Below are positions 1-8,564 of a DNA stretch of 64,000 bases, piece by piece (within the stretch, counting starts at the first letter, position 1; the number at the start of each line of letters is the position of its first letter). Source of the DNA: Tigheibacillus halophilus (lineage in GTDB: Bacteria > Bacillota > Bacilli > Bacillales > Amphibacillaceae). The position numbers were made by a program, and so were the translations under genes. The stretch is from positions 248,001 to 312,000 of the forward strand of contig NZ_JBHUIZ010000012.1 in the NCBI RefSeq assembly GCF_042683165.1. Reading direction: 5' to 3'. A model generated the notes under the pieces. It did no database searches, was not told the origin of the DNA, and saw only the letters and a program-made list of their open reading frames with translations.

Positions 1-443
1 GTATGCTGGGCGGCCACAACAAGTCCGCCGAACAGAGCAGCTGCAACATTATCTGGATGTCCCTCAGTCTCTGTGGCAGCAGTCAGTATCTGTTCCTTGC
101 TGAGACGGAGATCACATATTTGATCCGCCAGTTCAATTCCAGCAAGTACAGCGGATGCGCTGCTGCCCAGACCGCGGGCAAAGGGGATTTCGCTTGTTAC
201 TGCAACATGATGCGGAGCCATTTTCATGCCATGCAAGCCAGCTGTCTGCAATGCAATTTGATAAATGAGATGCTCCTCATATGGCGGGCAATCAGCCAGC
301 AACGCAGAGTGATGTGAAAACTGCCAGGAATCACTTTTCTGCACATCCAAAGTCAAAAAGCGATCCAATGCAATACCAACCGAATCGAACCCCGGGCCGA
401 GGTTGGCTGAGCTTGCTGGTACGCGAATTTGAAAAGCCATCAT
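1..443 (-). CDS. thrB: Homoserine kinase, 3' end beyond window
   Basis: Phosphorylates L-homoserine to O-phosphohomoserine with ATP in the cytosol, the step before threonine synthase. About 147 N-terminal residues are visible. They begin MMAFQIRVPASSANLGPG and contain the GHMP-kinase glycine/serine loop FARGLGSSASAV. The start is ATG at 443 (a second ATG follows at 440) and overlaps the thrC stop as ATGA, so translation is probably coupled. It is the third gene of the hom-thrC-thrB operon. The C-terminus lies outside the window. Family assignment is firm. Confidence 0.95.
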   Translation of the reverse strand, partial: MMAFQIRVPASSANLGPGFDSVGIALDRFLTLDVQKSDSWQFSHHSALLADCPPYEEHLIYQIALQTAGLHGMKMAPHHVAVTSEIPFARGLGSSASAVLAGIELADQICDLRLSKEQILTAATETEGHPDNVAAALFGGLVVAAQH

Positions 444-1501
444 GCTTCAACCTCTGTTTGAAAATATTCACGAACCTTTTTCGCATTGTTTGGCAAGGAG
501 ACCGGCTGAACCTCCACTTGATCAAGCGCAGTCTGTGGATCTTTCAACCCATTACCTGTTAAAACCGCAACAACCTTGCTGCCGGAGGAAATTTGGTTTT
601 CCTTGCACTGCTGTATAACCCCGGCAATGGAAGCACATGACCCTGGCTCCGCAAAAACACCTTCGAGTCGTGGAAGCAGACGGAAAGCCTGCAAGATTTC
701 CTCATCACTGACAGAAGTGATGATTCCGCTGGATTCTTCTTGAGCCTGAACTGCCAATTCCCAACTGGCAGGATTACCGATACGAATAGCTGTCGCAACT
801 GTTTCAGGGGTAGAAATGACTTCATTTTGTGTAATTGCAGCTGCTCCTTCCGCTTCGAATCCGAACATTTTCGGAAGGCCGCATCTATGCTGTTCATTAT
901 ATTCTTTAAAGCCTTTCCAATAGGCACTGATATTCCCTGCGTTGCCGACCGGGATAGCAAGCACATCCGGTACGCTGCCCAGCTGTTCGATTACTTCGAA
1001 TGCTGCTGTTTTTTGTCCTGCCAGTCGATATGGGTTGACTGAGTTTACAAGTGTCACGGGCATGGTTTCGCTCATTTCTTTCACGATGTTGAGCGCATCA
1101 TCGAAATTGCCATCGATTTCAACGATTTTGGCACCATACATGACAGCCTGTGCCAGTTTCCCCAATGCAACTTTTCCTTTAGGAATGACAATGATGGCTT
1201 GCATACCAGCCTGAGCCGCATAAGCAGCTGCTGAGGCGGAGGTGTTTCCAGTCGAAGCACAAACAACAGTATTGCTGCCAGCCTCTTTGGCTTTAGCTAC
1301 TGCCATCACCATACCCCGGTCTTTGAAGGAACCTGTCGGATTAGCTCCTTCGATTTTGGCGTACAGCTCGATACCCAATTTATTGGAAAAATGTTTTAAA
1401 TAGACGAGAGGCGTATTGCCCTCGTGAAGTGTTAATGCTGGTGTCTTGTCCGTCAATGGGAGATATGCCTTGTAAGATTGCAGTATTCCATTATTAATCA
1501 T
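440..1501 (-). CDS. thrC: Threonine synthase
   Basis: Pyridoxal-phosphate enzyme that converts O-phosphohomoserine to L-threonine and phosphate. 353 residues, the usual length of the short Bacillus form. The PLP lysine is K60 in NPTGSFKDRG, and the ASTGNTSAS loop and the late GLKDP segment are present. The ATG at 1501 overlaps the end of hom by 8 bases, and the stop overlaps thrB by 4, so the three genes form a tightly coupled operon. Confidence 0.97.
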   Translation of the reverse strand: MINNGILQSYKAYLPLTDKTPALTLHEGNTPLVYLKHFSNKLGIELYAKIEGANPTGSFKDRGMVMAVAKAKEAGSNTVVCASTGNTSASAAAYAAQAGMQAIIVIPKGKVALGKLAQAVMYGAKIVEIDGNFDDALNIVKEMSETMPVTLVNSVNPYRLAGQKTAAFEVIEQLGSVPDVLAIPVGNAGNISAYWKGFKEYNEQHRCGLPKMFGFEAEGAAAITQNEVISTPETVATAIRIGNPASWELAVQAQEESSGIITSVSDEEILQAFRLLPRLEGVFAEPGSCASIAGVIQQCKENQISSGSKVVAVLTGNGLKDPQTALDQVEVQPVSLPNNAKKVREYFQTEVEA

Positions 1502-2798
1502 TTTTTTCCACGCCTTCCACGCGATAATAGCTTTGAATCGATTCCAAGCTTTCCATTTCTTGTAGCTGCTCTAATGTTGTTTGGAAATTCGCCAGAGATG
1601 TCTGATGGGTTACGAGAATGACTTCGGCTAGCTGATTTTTGCTGGCAGGCCGTTGTATGATGCGTTCGAAGCTGATTTCTTTGTCATGAAATAGCTGCGA
1701 AATGCTGGCAAACACCCCTGCCTTATCCTTTACATGCAAACGGACATAGAACTTTGCGAATCGACGTTCATCCGGAGTAATCTCTTTATCGAGACCGGCT
1801 ATCAGATTGCTTTTGCCAGTAATACCTAAAAGCATATTTTTCACGACTGCCATGATGTCGGAAACAACAGCTGTGGCAGTAGGCATGCTGCCTGCACCGG
1901 GACCGTAGAACATTGTTTCACCAACAGCTTCTCCTTTTATATAAACAGCATTATATTCATTTTTTACACCTGCTAATGGATGTTTTTTATCAAAGAAGGT
2001 CGGCTGGACACTGATTTCGATGCTGCCGTTTTCTTTTTTGGCAAAACCGATCAATTTCATCACATAACCAAGCTGGTTACCGTATTCTAAGTCTTTGAGT
2101 GCAATATCCGTAATCCCAGAGGTCTCTACATCATCCAGCTCCACATTCATAGAGAACGCCAATCTGGATAGGATAGCCATTTTACGGGCAGCATCCAGTC
2201 CTTCGATATCGGCAGTAGGATCCGCTTCAGCAAACCCAAGGTTCTGCGCATCTCCCAGCGCCTTGTCAAAGGATACATGATCTTCATCCATCTTTGTCAA
2301 AATATAATTGGTGGTACCATTGACAATCCCCATGACTTCCTGAATGCGATCCGAAATGAGGCCGTCGGTCAGTCCGCGCAGTACAGGTATACCGCCGCCC
2401 ACACTTGCCTCATAAAATAGATCACAATGGTTTTCACTCGCTACTTCCAGTAATTCCTGTCCATGCAGCGCGATTAAATCTTTATTGGCTGTGACAACAT
2501 GCTTTTTATTTTGTAACGCATGGCGGATATGCTTTCTGGCCTCTTCAATACCGCCCATCACTTCCACAATGATATCAATGTCAGGATCATTGAGCACCTC
2601 TGCAGGGTCTGTTGTGAGCTTTGGAGAATGCAGTGGCAAATCACGCTGCTTTTCCTTATCACGAACCAAAATATGTTTTACTGTCACATCGCATCCGAGC
2701 TTTTGGGAAAGTTCTTCACGATGATTTTCGATCATTTTGACAACGCCTGATCCAACAACACCAAAACCAAGTAAACCAATAGAAACCTGTTTTTGCAA
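1494..2798 (-). CDS. hom: Homoserine dehydrogenase with C-terminal ACT domain
   Basis: Reduces aspartate semialdehyde to homoserine, the branch point to threonine and methionine. A TTG start at 2798 is chosen because AGGAG lies 9 bases upstream and it places the Rossmann motif GLLGFGVVGSG at the N-terminus; this gives 434 residues, typical for Bacillus. Substrate-domain landmarks include NGTTNYILT and GFAEADPTADIEG. A C-terminal ACT domain (from about residue 350, FYVRLHVKDKAGVFASIS) suggests feedback control by threonine. First gene of the operon, behind the promoter at 2857-2886. Confidence 0.96.
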   Translation of the reverse strand: MQKQVSIGLLGFGVVGSGVVKMIENHREELSQKLGCDVTVKHILVRDKEKQRDLPLHSPKLTTDPAEVLNDPDIDIIVEVMGGIEEARKHIRHALQNKKHVVTANKDLIALHGQELLEVASENHCDLFYEASVGGGIPVLRGLTDGLISDRIQEVMGIVNGTTNYILTKMDEDHVSFDKALGDAQNLGFAEADPTADIEGLDAARKMAILSRLAFSMNVELDDVETSGITDIALKDLEYGNQLGYVMKLIGFAKKENGSIEISVQPTFFDKKHPLAGVKNEYNAVYIKGEAVGETMFYGPGAGSMPTATAVVSDIMAVVKNMLLGITGKSNLIAGLDKEITPDERRFAKFYVRLHVKDKAGVFASISQLFHDKEISFERIIQRPASKNQLAEVILVTHQTSLANFQTTLEQLQEMESLESIQSYYRVEGVEKND

Positions 2799-2856
2799 TC
2801 CTCTCAACTCCTGATTTTGTACTTTTAGAAGATACATATGTTTATATATGAAGAAC

Positions 2857-2886
2857 ATTATAAACCCTTCTGTTTCGGAATTGCAA
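2857..2886 (-). promoter_or_regulatory. SigA-type promoter of hom-thrC-thrB
   Basis: On the minus strand TTGCAA (2886-2881) and a perfect TATAAT (2862-2857) are separated by 18 bases. The predicted transcript has a leader of only about 50 bases, so no T-box or other long riboswitch fits ahead of hom. Confidence 0.7.
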
Positions 2887-3245
2887 TACAAAAGGTGAAA
2901 TTTTCTTATTATTCTTTCGTGTGTAGTACCAAATACCATATTGCAGCCATTCTAAATGCTGTTGACAAATAATTCAAATGAATATATGTCATACTGGTGC
3001 ATGGCTGCACTTATCTACATAGCAAAGAGGCGACATTTGAAAGGTAAACCGGCCGCTTATTGGATAGGGCATAGATATTGATTCATTTTTCTACAGCAGC
3101 CAACAGCGTATCTGAATGTAAGTCCCAAAGAATATTAACATAGAAGCGGATGATGATTGATGGCTAGATTAGCAACAAAAAAGAATGCAGTGTTGATAGA
3201 AAGGTACTGGAAATCGCCAGGATTTTAGATGGTTGGGATTTCTTA
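2887..3245. other. Intergenic stretch without a clear gene
   Basis: No convincing coding region. A plus-strand TTGACA at 2962-2967 has only a weak -10 partner (TATGTC, 17 bases on). A 22-codon open frame at 3160-3228 lacks a good ribosome site. The stretch ends at the hairpin at 3251-3296. A small RNA is possible but not supported beyond these marks. Confidence 0.3.
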
Positions 3246-3250
3246 ACCCA

Positions 3251-3296
3251 AAAGACGCCCCCTCAAATTCCAAAAAGGGAATTTGGAGGCGCCTTT
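3251..3296. terminator. Bidirectional Rho-independent terminator
   Basis: Long imperfect stem of GACGCCCCCTCAAATTCC and its near-complement, with AAAAA in the loop, followed by TTTTT on the plus strand and TCTTTT on the minus strand. On the minus strand it ends the AI-2E family gene. Confidence 0.75.
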
Positions 3297-3326
3297 TTAA
3301 TGAAATAAGGGGTTTTATCCCTCCGT

Positions 3327-4478
3327 TCACTCTTCAAAACTGCCATATCTGTCGCCGTAATAGCGGTTGTAGCGAAGTTTGAACTTTTTATACAGATATT
3401 GCACGATTACTTTGACAAGGGCGTAGCCTGGGATACCAAGTATGACCCCGAAAATACCGAATAGATTCCCGGAAATCAGCAATACGAACATAATGGTAAG
3501 CGGGTGGATTTTCATTGTACGCCCCATGATATTTGGCGAAATGAAATGCCCTTCGAGAAATTGCACAGCAATCCAGACAAAGGCCAGTTTCAGCAGCATA
3601 AAGGGCCCGCTGACTATGGCGATAATGATTGCTGGCGAAATGGCGATCATTGGTCCCAAGTAAGGTACAACACTTGTGACGGCCGCAGTGATAGCCAGAA
3701 TAATGGCATAATCGAGTCCAATAATCAAATAGCCGATATAAAGCAGAATGCCGATGCAGCTGGCAACAATGATCTGGCCACGGATATATGATCCGACTTG
3801 CACATCCATATTTTTCAAAATCTGGTCTGCATCATTACGGTATTTAGGAGGCAGCAGGTACAGACAATACTGCTTAAAACGGGCACTGTCCTTTAGCAAA
3901 AAGAACAGTACGAATGGGAATGTGATCAGTGCGATCACAACGTGCGTCAAGGTACTGGCGACATTTTTAATGCCTTCCACAGCACCGCCAAGGTATTCGG
4001 AAATCTTGCTGGTGACTTCGTTTAAATTGGAGGTGACCCAATCATAGCCTTCATCATAATATTGTCCTAAAAAGGAATGATCGATTGTCTTTCGCAGTGA
4101 GTCAGCCATCTGTGTGACATAGTCCGGAAAGCTCTTAACCAAGTCACGCACCTGTTCTTCCACCAATGGAGCGATCAGCAAGGTAATGCCTGTAATCAAT
4201 CCGGCAATTGCTAAAATCAGAATCAATATACCCCAAATTCGTCTAATATGAACTTTTTCCAGAAGGTTCACAATCGGATTCATTAGGTAATATGCGATGA
4301 ATGCTAGGATGACAGGAGCTACCATCGTGGAGATGATCACGATAATCGGATGGAAAATAAACGAAATCTGATTATATATCAGAATGGCGAAGCCGATCAG
4401 TATCAAAACTAGCAGGGTGAAAATCAGATCACGCCCGCCGATGAACTTCATGAATTGCGACATCCACTTCTTATCCAT
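3327..4478 (-). CDS. AI-2E family transporter-like membrane protein
   Basis: 383-residue polytopic protein of the PerM/YubA/YueF/YtvI superfamily (Pfam AI-2E transport). Two to three N-terminal helices (about 15-95) precede a hydrophilic region (about 105-190) rich in charged residues, then a further block of helices with GLDYAIILAI and VPYLGPMI, and a conserved FLEGHFISPNIMGR stretch. Substrate is uncertain: members have been linked to AI-2 export and to Na+/H+ antiport. It is monocistronic with a terminator downstream. The ribosome site is weak, so the ATG is chosen by homology-style reasoning. Confidence 0.85.
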   Translation of the reverse strand: MDKKWMSQFMKFIGGRDLIFTLLVLILIGFAILIYNQISFIFHPIIVIISTMVAPVILAFIAYYLMNPIVNLLEKVHIRRIWGILILILAIAGLITGITLLIAPLVEEQVRDLVKSFPDYVTQMADSLRKTIDHSFLGQYYDEGYDWVTSNLNEVTSKISEYLGGAVEGIKNVASTLTHVVIALITFPFVLFFLLKDSARFKQYCLYLLPPKYRNDADQILKNMDVQVGSYIRGQIIVASCIGILLYIGYLIIGLDYAIILAITAAVTSVVPYLGPMIAISPAIIIAIVSGPFMLLKLAFVWIAVQFLEGHFISPNIMGRTMKIHPLTIMFVLLISGNLFGIFGVILGIPGYALVKVIVQYLYKKFKLRYNRYYGDRYGSFEE

Positions 4479-4684
4479 GTATCCACAGAACTTATTTGCA
4501 TGGAGAGTGCAATAAGTCTATTTCTCTCCCTTCTTACGGTTTATATCTTTTACGTTTATTATAGATGAATTTCCATTTAATTTCATTATCAAACCTATAG
4601 ACTGTAAAAGTTTACGTCTGCTGAAGAAGACAGCTCGTCTAAAAATTAAATAATGGATGAAATGTTTATGGATAATGTTGTCTG

Positions 4685-4692
4685 GCCGATAT
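4685..4692 (+). promoter_or_regulatory. SigD-type -10 element (GCCGATAT) upstream of cheX-like gene
   Basis: An exact match to the Bacillus sigma-D (motility) -10 consensus, 45 bases before the start codon of the chemotaxis-type gene. The -35 (expected TAAA about 15 bases upstream) is poor: only TTTA/TTAT is seen around 4665-4669. The link to a chemotaxis gene makes the site credible. Confidence 0.55.
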
Positions 4693-4737
4693 ATATATAG
4701 CAAGCACATTTGATGCAAAAAATGAAGGAGCGGAGTT

Positions 4738-5196
4738 ATGGCAAAAACTGCTGTTAAAAGTAAGGAAATCACTATTTTGCTTAATGGGACAATATCTGCT
4801 ATCAAAGGGATCGTGCAGGTAGATTATCATACAGAAAAACCAAGATTGGAGGCTAGTCATTTTCAATTGCAATATGGGGTATTGATTGGCATCACAGGAG
4901 ATTTATCGGGAAAAATGGTGTTTTCCGGGCGTCCAGACATATTTGCTTATCTAGGCCAGTCCCTTTTTGGTATGCCACTGGAAGGGGAGATGCTTACTTC
5001 CTTCAGCGGCGAACTCGGCAATATGATCGCGGGCTCAGTGGCTACTGCCATGGCAGTTGAAGGACTTCATGTAGATATCACCGCACCAACTTTAATGAAG
5101 GGTGAAACAGAATTATCCGGTTATGCGCAAGCCATTCATGTTGGTTTGAATTTCCAGGAAACGGACCAATTGAATGTCCATCTTGTATTGGATTGA
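4738..5196 (+). CDS. cheX: CheX-like chemotaxis phosphatase
   Basis: 152 residues of the CheC/CheX/FliY family, which removes phosphate from CheY-P. One active-site motif of the ExxN type is visible at E92-x-x-N95 (SGELGNMIAG), as expected for CheX rather than the two-motif CheC. An AAGGAG site lies 7 bases before the ATG. The gene stands alone, away from any flagellar cluster in the window, with a SigD-like -10 upstream and a terminator downstream. Function in chemotaxis is inferred from the family. An alternative is a stand-alone CheC-like regulator of another pathway. Confidence 0.85.
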   Translation: MAKTAVKSKEITILLNGTISAIKGIVQVDYHTEKPRLEASHFQLQYGVLIGITGDLSGKMVFSGRPDIFAYLGQSLFGMPLEGEMLTSFSGELGNMIAGSVATAMAVEGLHVDITAPTLMKGETELSGYAQAIHVGLNFQETDQLNVHLVLD

Positions 5197-5208
5197 ATGA
5201 AATGAAAG

Positions 5209-5240
5209 AACGGGGCAGGGAAATATATCCTGCTCCGTTT
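5209..5240. terminator. Terminator between convergent genes
   Basis: Stem AACGGGGCAGG / CCTGCTCCGTT with a 9-base loop. It serves the cheX-like gene (TTT tail) and probably the convergent zinc-ribbon gene (TTCTTT tail). Confidence 0.75.
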
Positions 5241-5253
5241 ATGATGAGGGTAA

Positions 5254-6825
5254 TTATTCTTTCTTTTCTTTTTTGCTGACAGCTTTTTTCTTGGTATCAG
5301 CTTTATTGATTTCGAATTCTACGCCTTCATTGGTGCCGACGAAATTATACTCTTTTTTGAAATGGTCCAAAACCCATTCTTCTTTCTTCTCATCAAAATA
5401 TACAGTGAAGGTGAATGCATGGGCATATATGTCATTCTCATAATCGCCGCCGCCCACCCACAGAAAATAGCGATCATTTTTTTCAAGTAACGTAACGTCG
5501 ATCATGATATTTAGCGTATACGCACTTAAGCCATCGTTGTATGAGACATTCCTGAAATCATCTTTTCTAAAATTAGTTTTCAGCAGTTTAGCAGTGTATT
5601 TCTTCTTCTTTTCTTTGATGCTGCGAATATCTTTTTTAGCCTGATGGACAAGGTTTTCCGAGACCTTTCCTTTGAGATAAGAGGTATCTTTCTTGGTCAT
5701 TGCTTTATCAAAATATTGGTCGATTGTATCGTTCAATTGATCCATCAAAGCTTTTTGCTGTTCCTCATTCAGAACGAATATTTGTTCAAAAAGCGTATAA
5801 TCACTATCCACCGTTATTGTTTCACTTTTTGCTGTGCCCCAGGGATATTCTTTTTCTGCATGTATTTTTACTGAGCCATCGACAGGCAGCATACCGATTT
5901 CTTGCGAATTGTTGTCCAGTTTGATATCTGTTTTCTTGTCATTGATGAACAAGGTGTATCCACCGTCAGTCGAGTCCACTTTGGAAGTAACTTCCTTCAA
6001 GTCAAACTGGAAGGACTTATCTAATGATTTCTCCCCCAGGGCGAATAAATCCAGGTTTTCATGTTGGTTTGTTTCTACATATTTACTTTTGTACACAGCT
6101 TTAATTTCATGGTTTCCAGGCATGAGCGGACCAAGTTCTTGAGGCTCTCCATCTTTGGAAGACCCCATTTTCGTATCATCGACGTAAAAGTCTATGTCAT
6201 CCTGATTGGCGGTTGCTTTCACGAAAGCAGGGACAATGGATAACTTGTAATCATTGAACAATGCCCATTTTTTTCCGCGCTTCTCAATGTTGATCGTTGC
6301 GTATTTTCCGTAGGAGTATGTATCAGCAGTCTTGCTCTTCACTTGCTGCTTCATTTTTTCAATCAAGCTTTGCAGCTGATCAGGATGCTCCTCTAAATAA
6401 TGAACGAATTTTTTTGTGTTATCTGTAGTGATTTTCAAGTCATCGTCATCTGATGTCAGCATGCTTTTGACCTTTTGGATGTCTTTATCTTTTACTGCCT
6501 GATCAAAGCTGTCGATCTTACTATCGGGTTTATATCGACTGCTTCCGACAGCGTAAGCCGAAGAGAAAAGGATAATAAACACGATGATTGCTGAACCTAA
6601 TATAATCCATTTCTTACTGATTTTTCTTCGGGGTTTCATTTCCTGCTCAAATGGTTCGGGGGGGACAGGGTTGACAGTGGCGGCATTTTCTTGTAAAGCA
6701 TCCTTGTTTTCTCCATTATCGGTTTGCTGTGTGGCATGTTCGTATTCAGCCTTCAGCTGATGTCCACACTCTTTACAAAAACGGGCACCTTCCTTCACCT
6801 TGTGCCCGCAATGTTTGCAATACAT
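5254..6825 (-). CDS. Zinc-ribbon membrane protein of the TcaA/YvbJ type
   Basis: 523 residues. An N-terminal zinc ribbon (C3, C6, C17, C20) is followed by an acidic linker, one transmembrane helix (about 73-93) and a long extracytoplasmic part of repeated beta-rich modules, ending in a lysine-rich tail. This is the architecture of B. subtilis YvbJ and staphylococcal TcaA, which influences glycopeptide susceptibility. ATG at 6825 is preferred over a GTG at 6837 because AAAGGTG lies 9 bases before it. The function here is inferred only from the architecture. The gene stands alone. Confidence 0.8.
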   Translation of the reverse strand: MYCKHCGHKVKEGARFCKECGHQLKAEYEHATQQTDNGENKDALQENAATVNPVPPEPFEQEMKPRRKISKKWIILGSAIIVFIILFSSAYAVGSSRYKPDSKIDSFDQAVKDKDIQKVKSMLTSDDDDLKITTDNTKKFVHYLEEHPDQLQSLIEKMKQQVKSKTADTYSYGKYATINIEKRGKKWALFNDYKLSIVPAFVKATANQDDIDFYVDDTKMGSSKDGEPQELGPLMPGNHEIKAVYKSKYVETNQHENLDLFALGEKSLDKSFQFDLKEVTSKVDSTDGGYTLFINDKKTDIKLDNNSQEIGMLPVDGSVKIHAEKEYPWGTAKSETITVDSDYTLFEQIFVLNEEQQKALMDQLNDTIDQYFDKAMTKKDTSYLKGKVSENLVHQAKKDIRSIKEKKKKYTAKLLKTNFRKDDFRNVSYNDGLSAYTLNIMIDVTLLEKNDRYFLWVGGGDYENDIYAHAFTFTVYFDEKKEEWVLDHFKKEYNFVGTNEGVEFEINKADTKKKAVSKKEKKE

Positions 6826-6997
6826 ATTCCTCAGCACCTTTTACTAAATTTTTCAGATATTATCATCCTACCATAATAACTGCATGAAAAAGACGGAATA
6901 TATATAGAAAGTGACTTAAGTACTATGAATTTTGAATAAAAAGTCAACCTTGTTTGAGGTGGTTTAAGAAGAAAAGCAGGGGAGGGAGTGGGGCTTG

Positions 6998-7076
6998 AAG
7001 CAGCAGTTTGCAATTGAATGGCAAACTGCCGATCTTGAATTTCAGGTCTTGCAGTTGAATCGCATTGCTGCTGCTT
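6998..7076. repeat. Nested inverted repeats downstream of the MFS gene
   Basis: Outer arms AAGCAGCAG and CTGCTGCTT enclose an 8-bp perfect hairpin (GCAGTTTG / CAAACTGC, 7003-7028). The segment also holds two related TTGCARTTGAAT copies. It lies just 3' of the MFS gene on the minus strand but lacks a T-run, so it is not a standard terminator. Confidence 0.4.
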
Positions 7077-7082
7077 CCGTTA

Positions 7083-8240
7083 TTACATCCTTTTAGCTAC
7101 AGTGGCTTTCTCGTGCATTGATATCAGGGCAGTTCCGAGCGAGAGAAGGACAAGGATGCCGCCCACAAGTGCATTATGTTCTACAGAAAAATGTCCGATG
7201 ACAATACCGCCTATGAGTGAACCGATGGCAATGCCGAAATGCAAGGATGAGTTATTCAGGCTCTGCTGTATATCGGATGTTTCCGGTGAAGTTTCAATCA
7301 AATAGCTTTGCATCGCTGGGGACATTGCCCAGCTCATCATACCCCAGATGACCATCAGTAATAGGAATAATACAAGGGCGAAGGTCGTGTAAGGAATTGC
7401 GAAAATTGCAATGGCGAATAGAATGATAACTGACAAGATAGTTTGTTTTGTACCGATTAAATCAGCAAGTGTACCGCCAAATCCGCCCCCCGTAACAGCT
7501 GCTATTCCGAATATAAGGTATGCCGCACTTACCCATGTGCCTTGCATACCCATTGTTGTTTTTAGAAAGGGTGTCAAATAGGCGTACAATGTCGTGTGGC
7601 CAGCCATGAATAAAAAGGTTGTTGACTGGGCAAAAAATATTTTTCTGTTTTTTAATGAAGCAAGCTGCTTGCTTAGCGGTATGGAAGGGCGAGGTTCCAC
7701 TTTATCCATAAACAATATAACGCCAAGTATCGAAAGCAGTGCCAGCAAAGAAATCAGAACGAACGGGGCTCTCCATCCGAAGGAATTGCCAAGTATCAAC
7801 CCAAGCGGCACGCCAAGCACTAATGAGGCACTGACTCCCATGGAGACGATTCCGATCGCACGGCCGCGATATTTCGGATCTACAATTGTCGGTGCCATAA
7901 CGAGACAGAGGATGATCAACAGCGAAGCGCTTAATGCGGAAACGATTCTGCCAAGGAACAAAATGGTGTAGTTCGGACTGAATACGGTTATCAGGTTACC
8001 AATAAAAAAGAATACTAAGAATACGGTGGTCAGCTGCTTTCTTTCAACTTTTGCAGTAAGAACGAGCAAAATGGGCCCGGCAATTGCAAGAATCAAAGAG
8101 AAGATGGTGATCAGCAGTCCTGCTTCCCCAAGGCTTACGTGCAAATCTGCTGCAATTAAATCAAGAATACCGCCTATAATCAACTCGACCATACCGACGA
8201 TAAAAGAAATGACCATTAAAAAGTAAACACGTTTATCCAT
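7083..8240 (-). CDS. MFS transporter, drug:H+ antiporter-like
   Basis: 385 residues with 12 predicted membrane helices, in the family of arabinose/chloramphenicol-type exporters (AraJ/YdhP/CmlA group). Visible motifs include the loop 2-3 segment LTAKVERKQL, the antiporter-like GVPLGLILG in helix 5 and GFGGTLADLIGTK in the second half. ATG at 8240 is preferred over upstream starts because AAAGG lies 9 bases before it and helix 1 then begins at once. It is most likely an efflux pump for small molecules; the substrate is unknown. Monocistronic. Confidence 0.85.
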   Translation of the reverse strand: MDKRVYFLMVISFIVGMVELIIGGILDLIAADLHVSLGEAGLLITIFSLILAIAGPILLVLTAKVERKQLTTVFLVFFFIGNLITVFSPNYTILFLGRIVSALSASLLIILCLVMAPTIVDPKYRGRAIGIVSMGVSASLVLGVPLGLILGNSFGWRAPFVLISLLALLSILGVILFMDKVEPRPSIPLSKQLASLKNRKIFFAQSTTFLFMAGHTTLYAYLTPFLKTTMGMQGTWVSAAYLIFGIAAVTGGGFGGTLADLIGTKQTILSVIILFAIAIFAIPYTTFALVLFLLLMVIWGMMSWAMSPAMQSYLIETSPETSDIQQSLNNSSLHFGIAIGSLIGGIVIGHFSVEHNALVGGILVLLSLGTALISMHEKATVAKRM

Positions 8241-8564
8241 TATTTTCTGCCTTTCTGTATAGCGAAGTACATCGATTATATCGCAATTCCGAAAAGGAAT
8301 AAATACAAGCTTTTGAAGCTTGATCATCCAAAAGAAAAAATCTTGGAAAACAGCAGTAATCCGCAGTGGCCGATCTGATTCATTTTTGTTGCTCAGGAAG
8401 CTTTGGGGAAACCAATTTTATTTGTGCTTCATCGTCTGTCCTTCAGATGGCAAAACAATTTCTGCAAGCGAAATAGGATATGAAAATAGGAGGATAGGAG
8501 AAAAAGCAGCTGATTTCTGCTATACTTAAGGGTAATGAAAGAGATAGAAAGGGAGGTTCCTCCG
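8241..8564. other. Divergent intergenic region, MFS / yisP
   Basis: Holds the start regions of two divergent genes. A TATAAT hexamer reads toward the MFS gene (near 8277) without a good -35. On the yisP side AGCAGctgatttCTGCT forms a small dyad just before TATACT (near 8520). Nothing else was recognised. Confidence 0.35.

Noticed and set aside
2799..2960. T-box or other riboswitch ahead of the threonine operon
   Set aside because: The predicted leader is only about 50 bases and no T-box sequence or terminator hairpin is seen.
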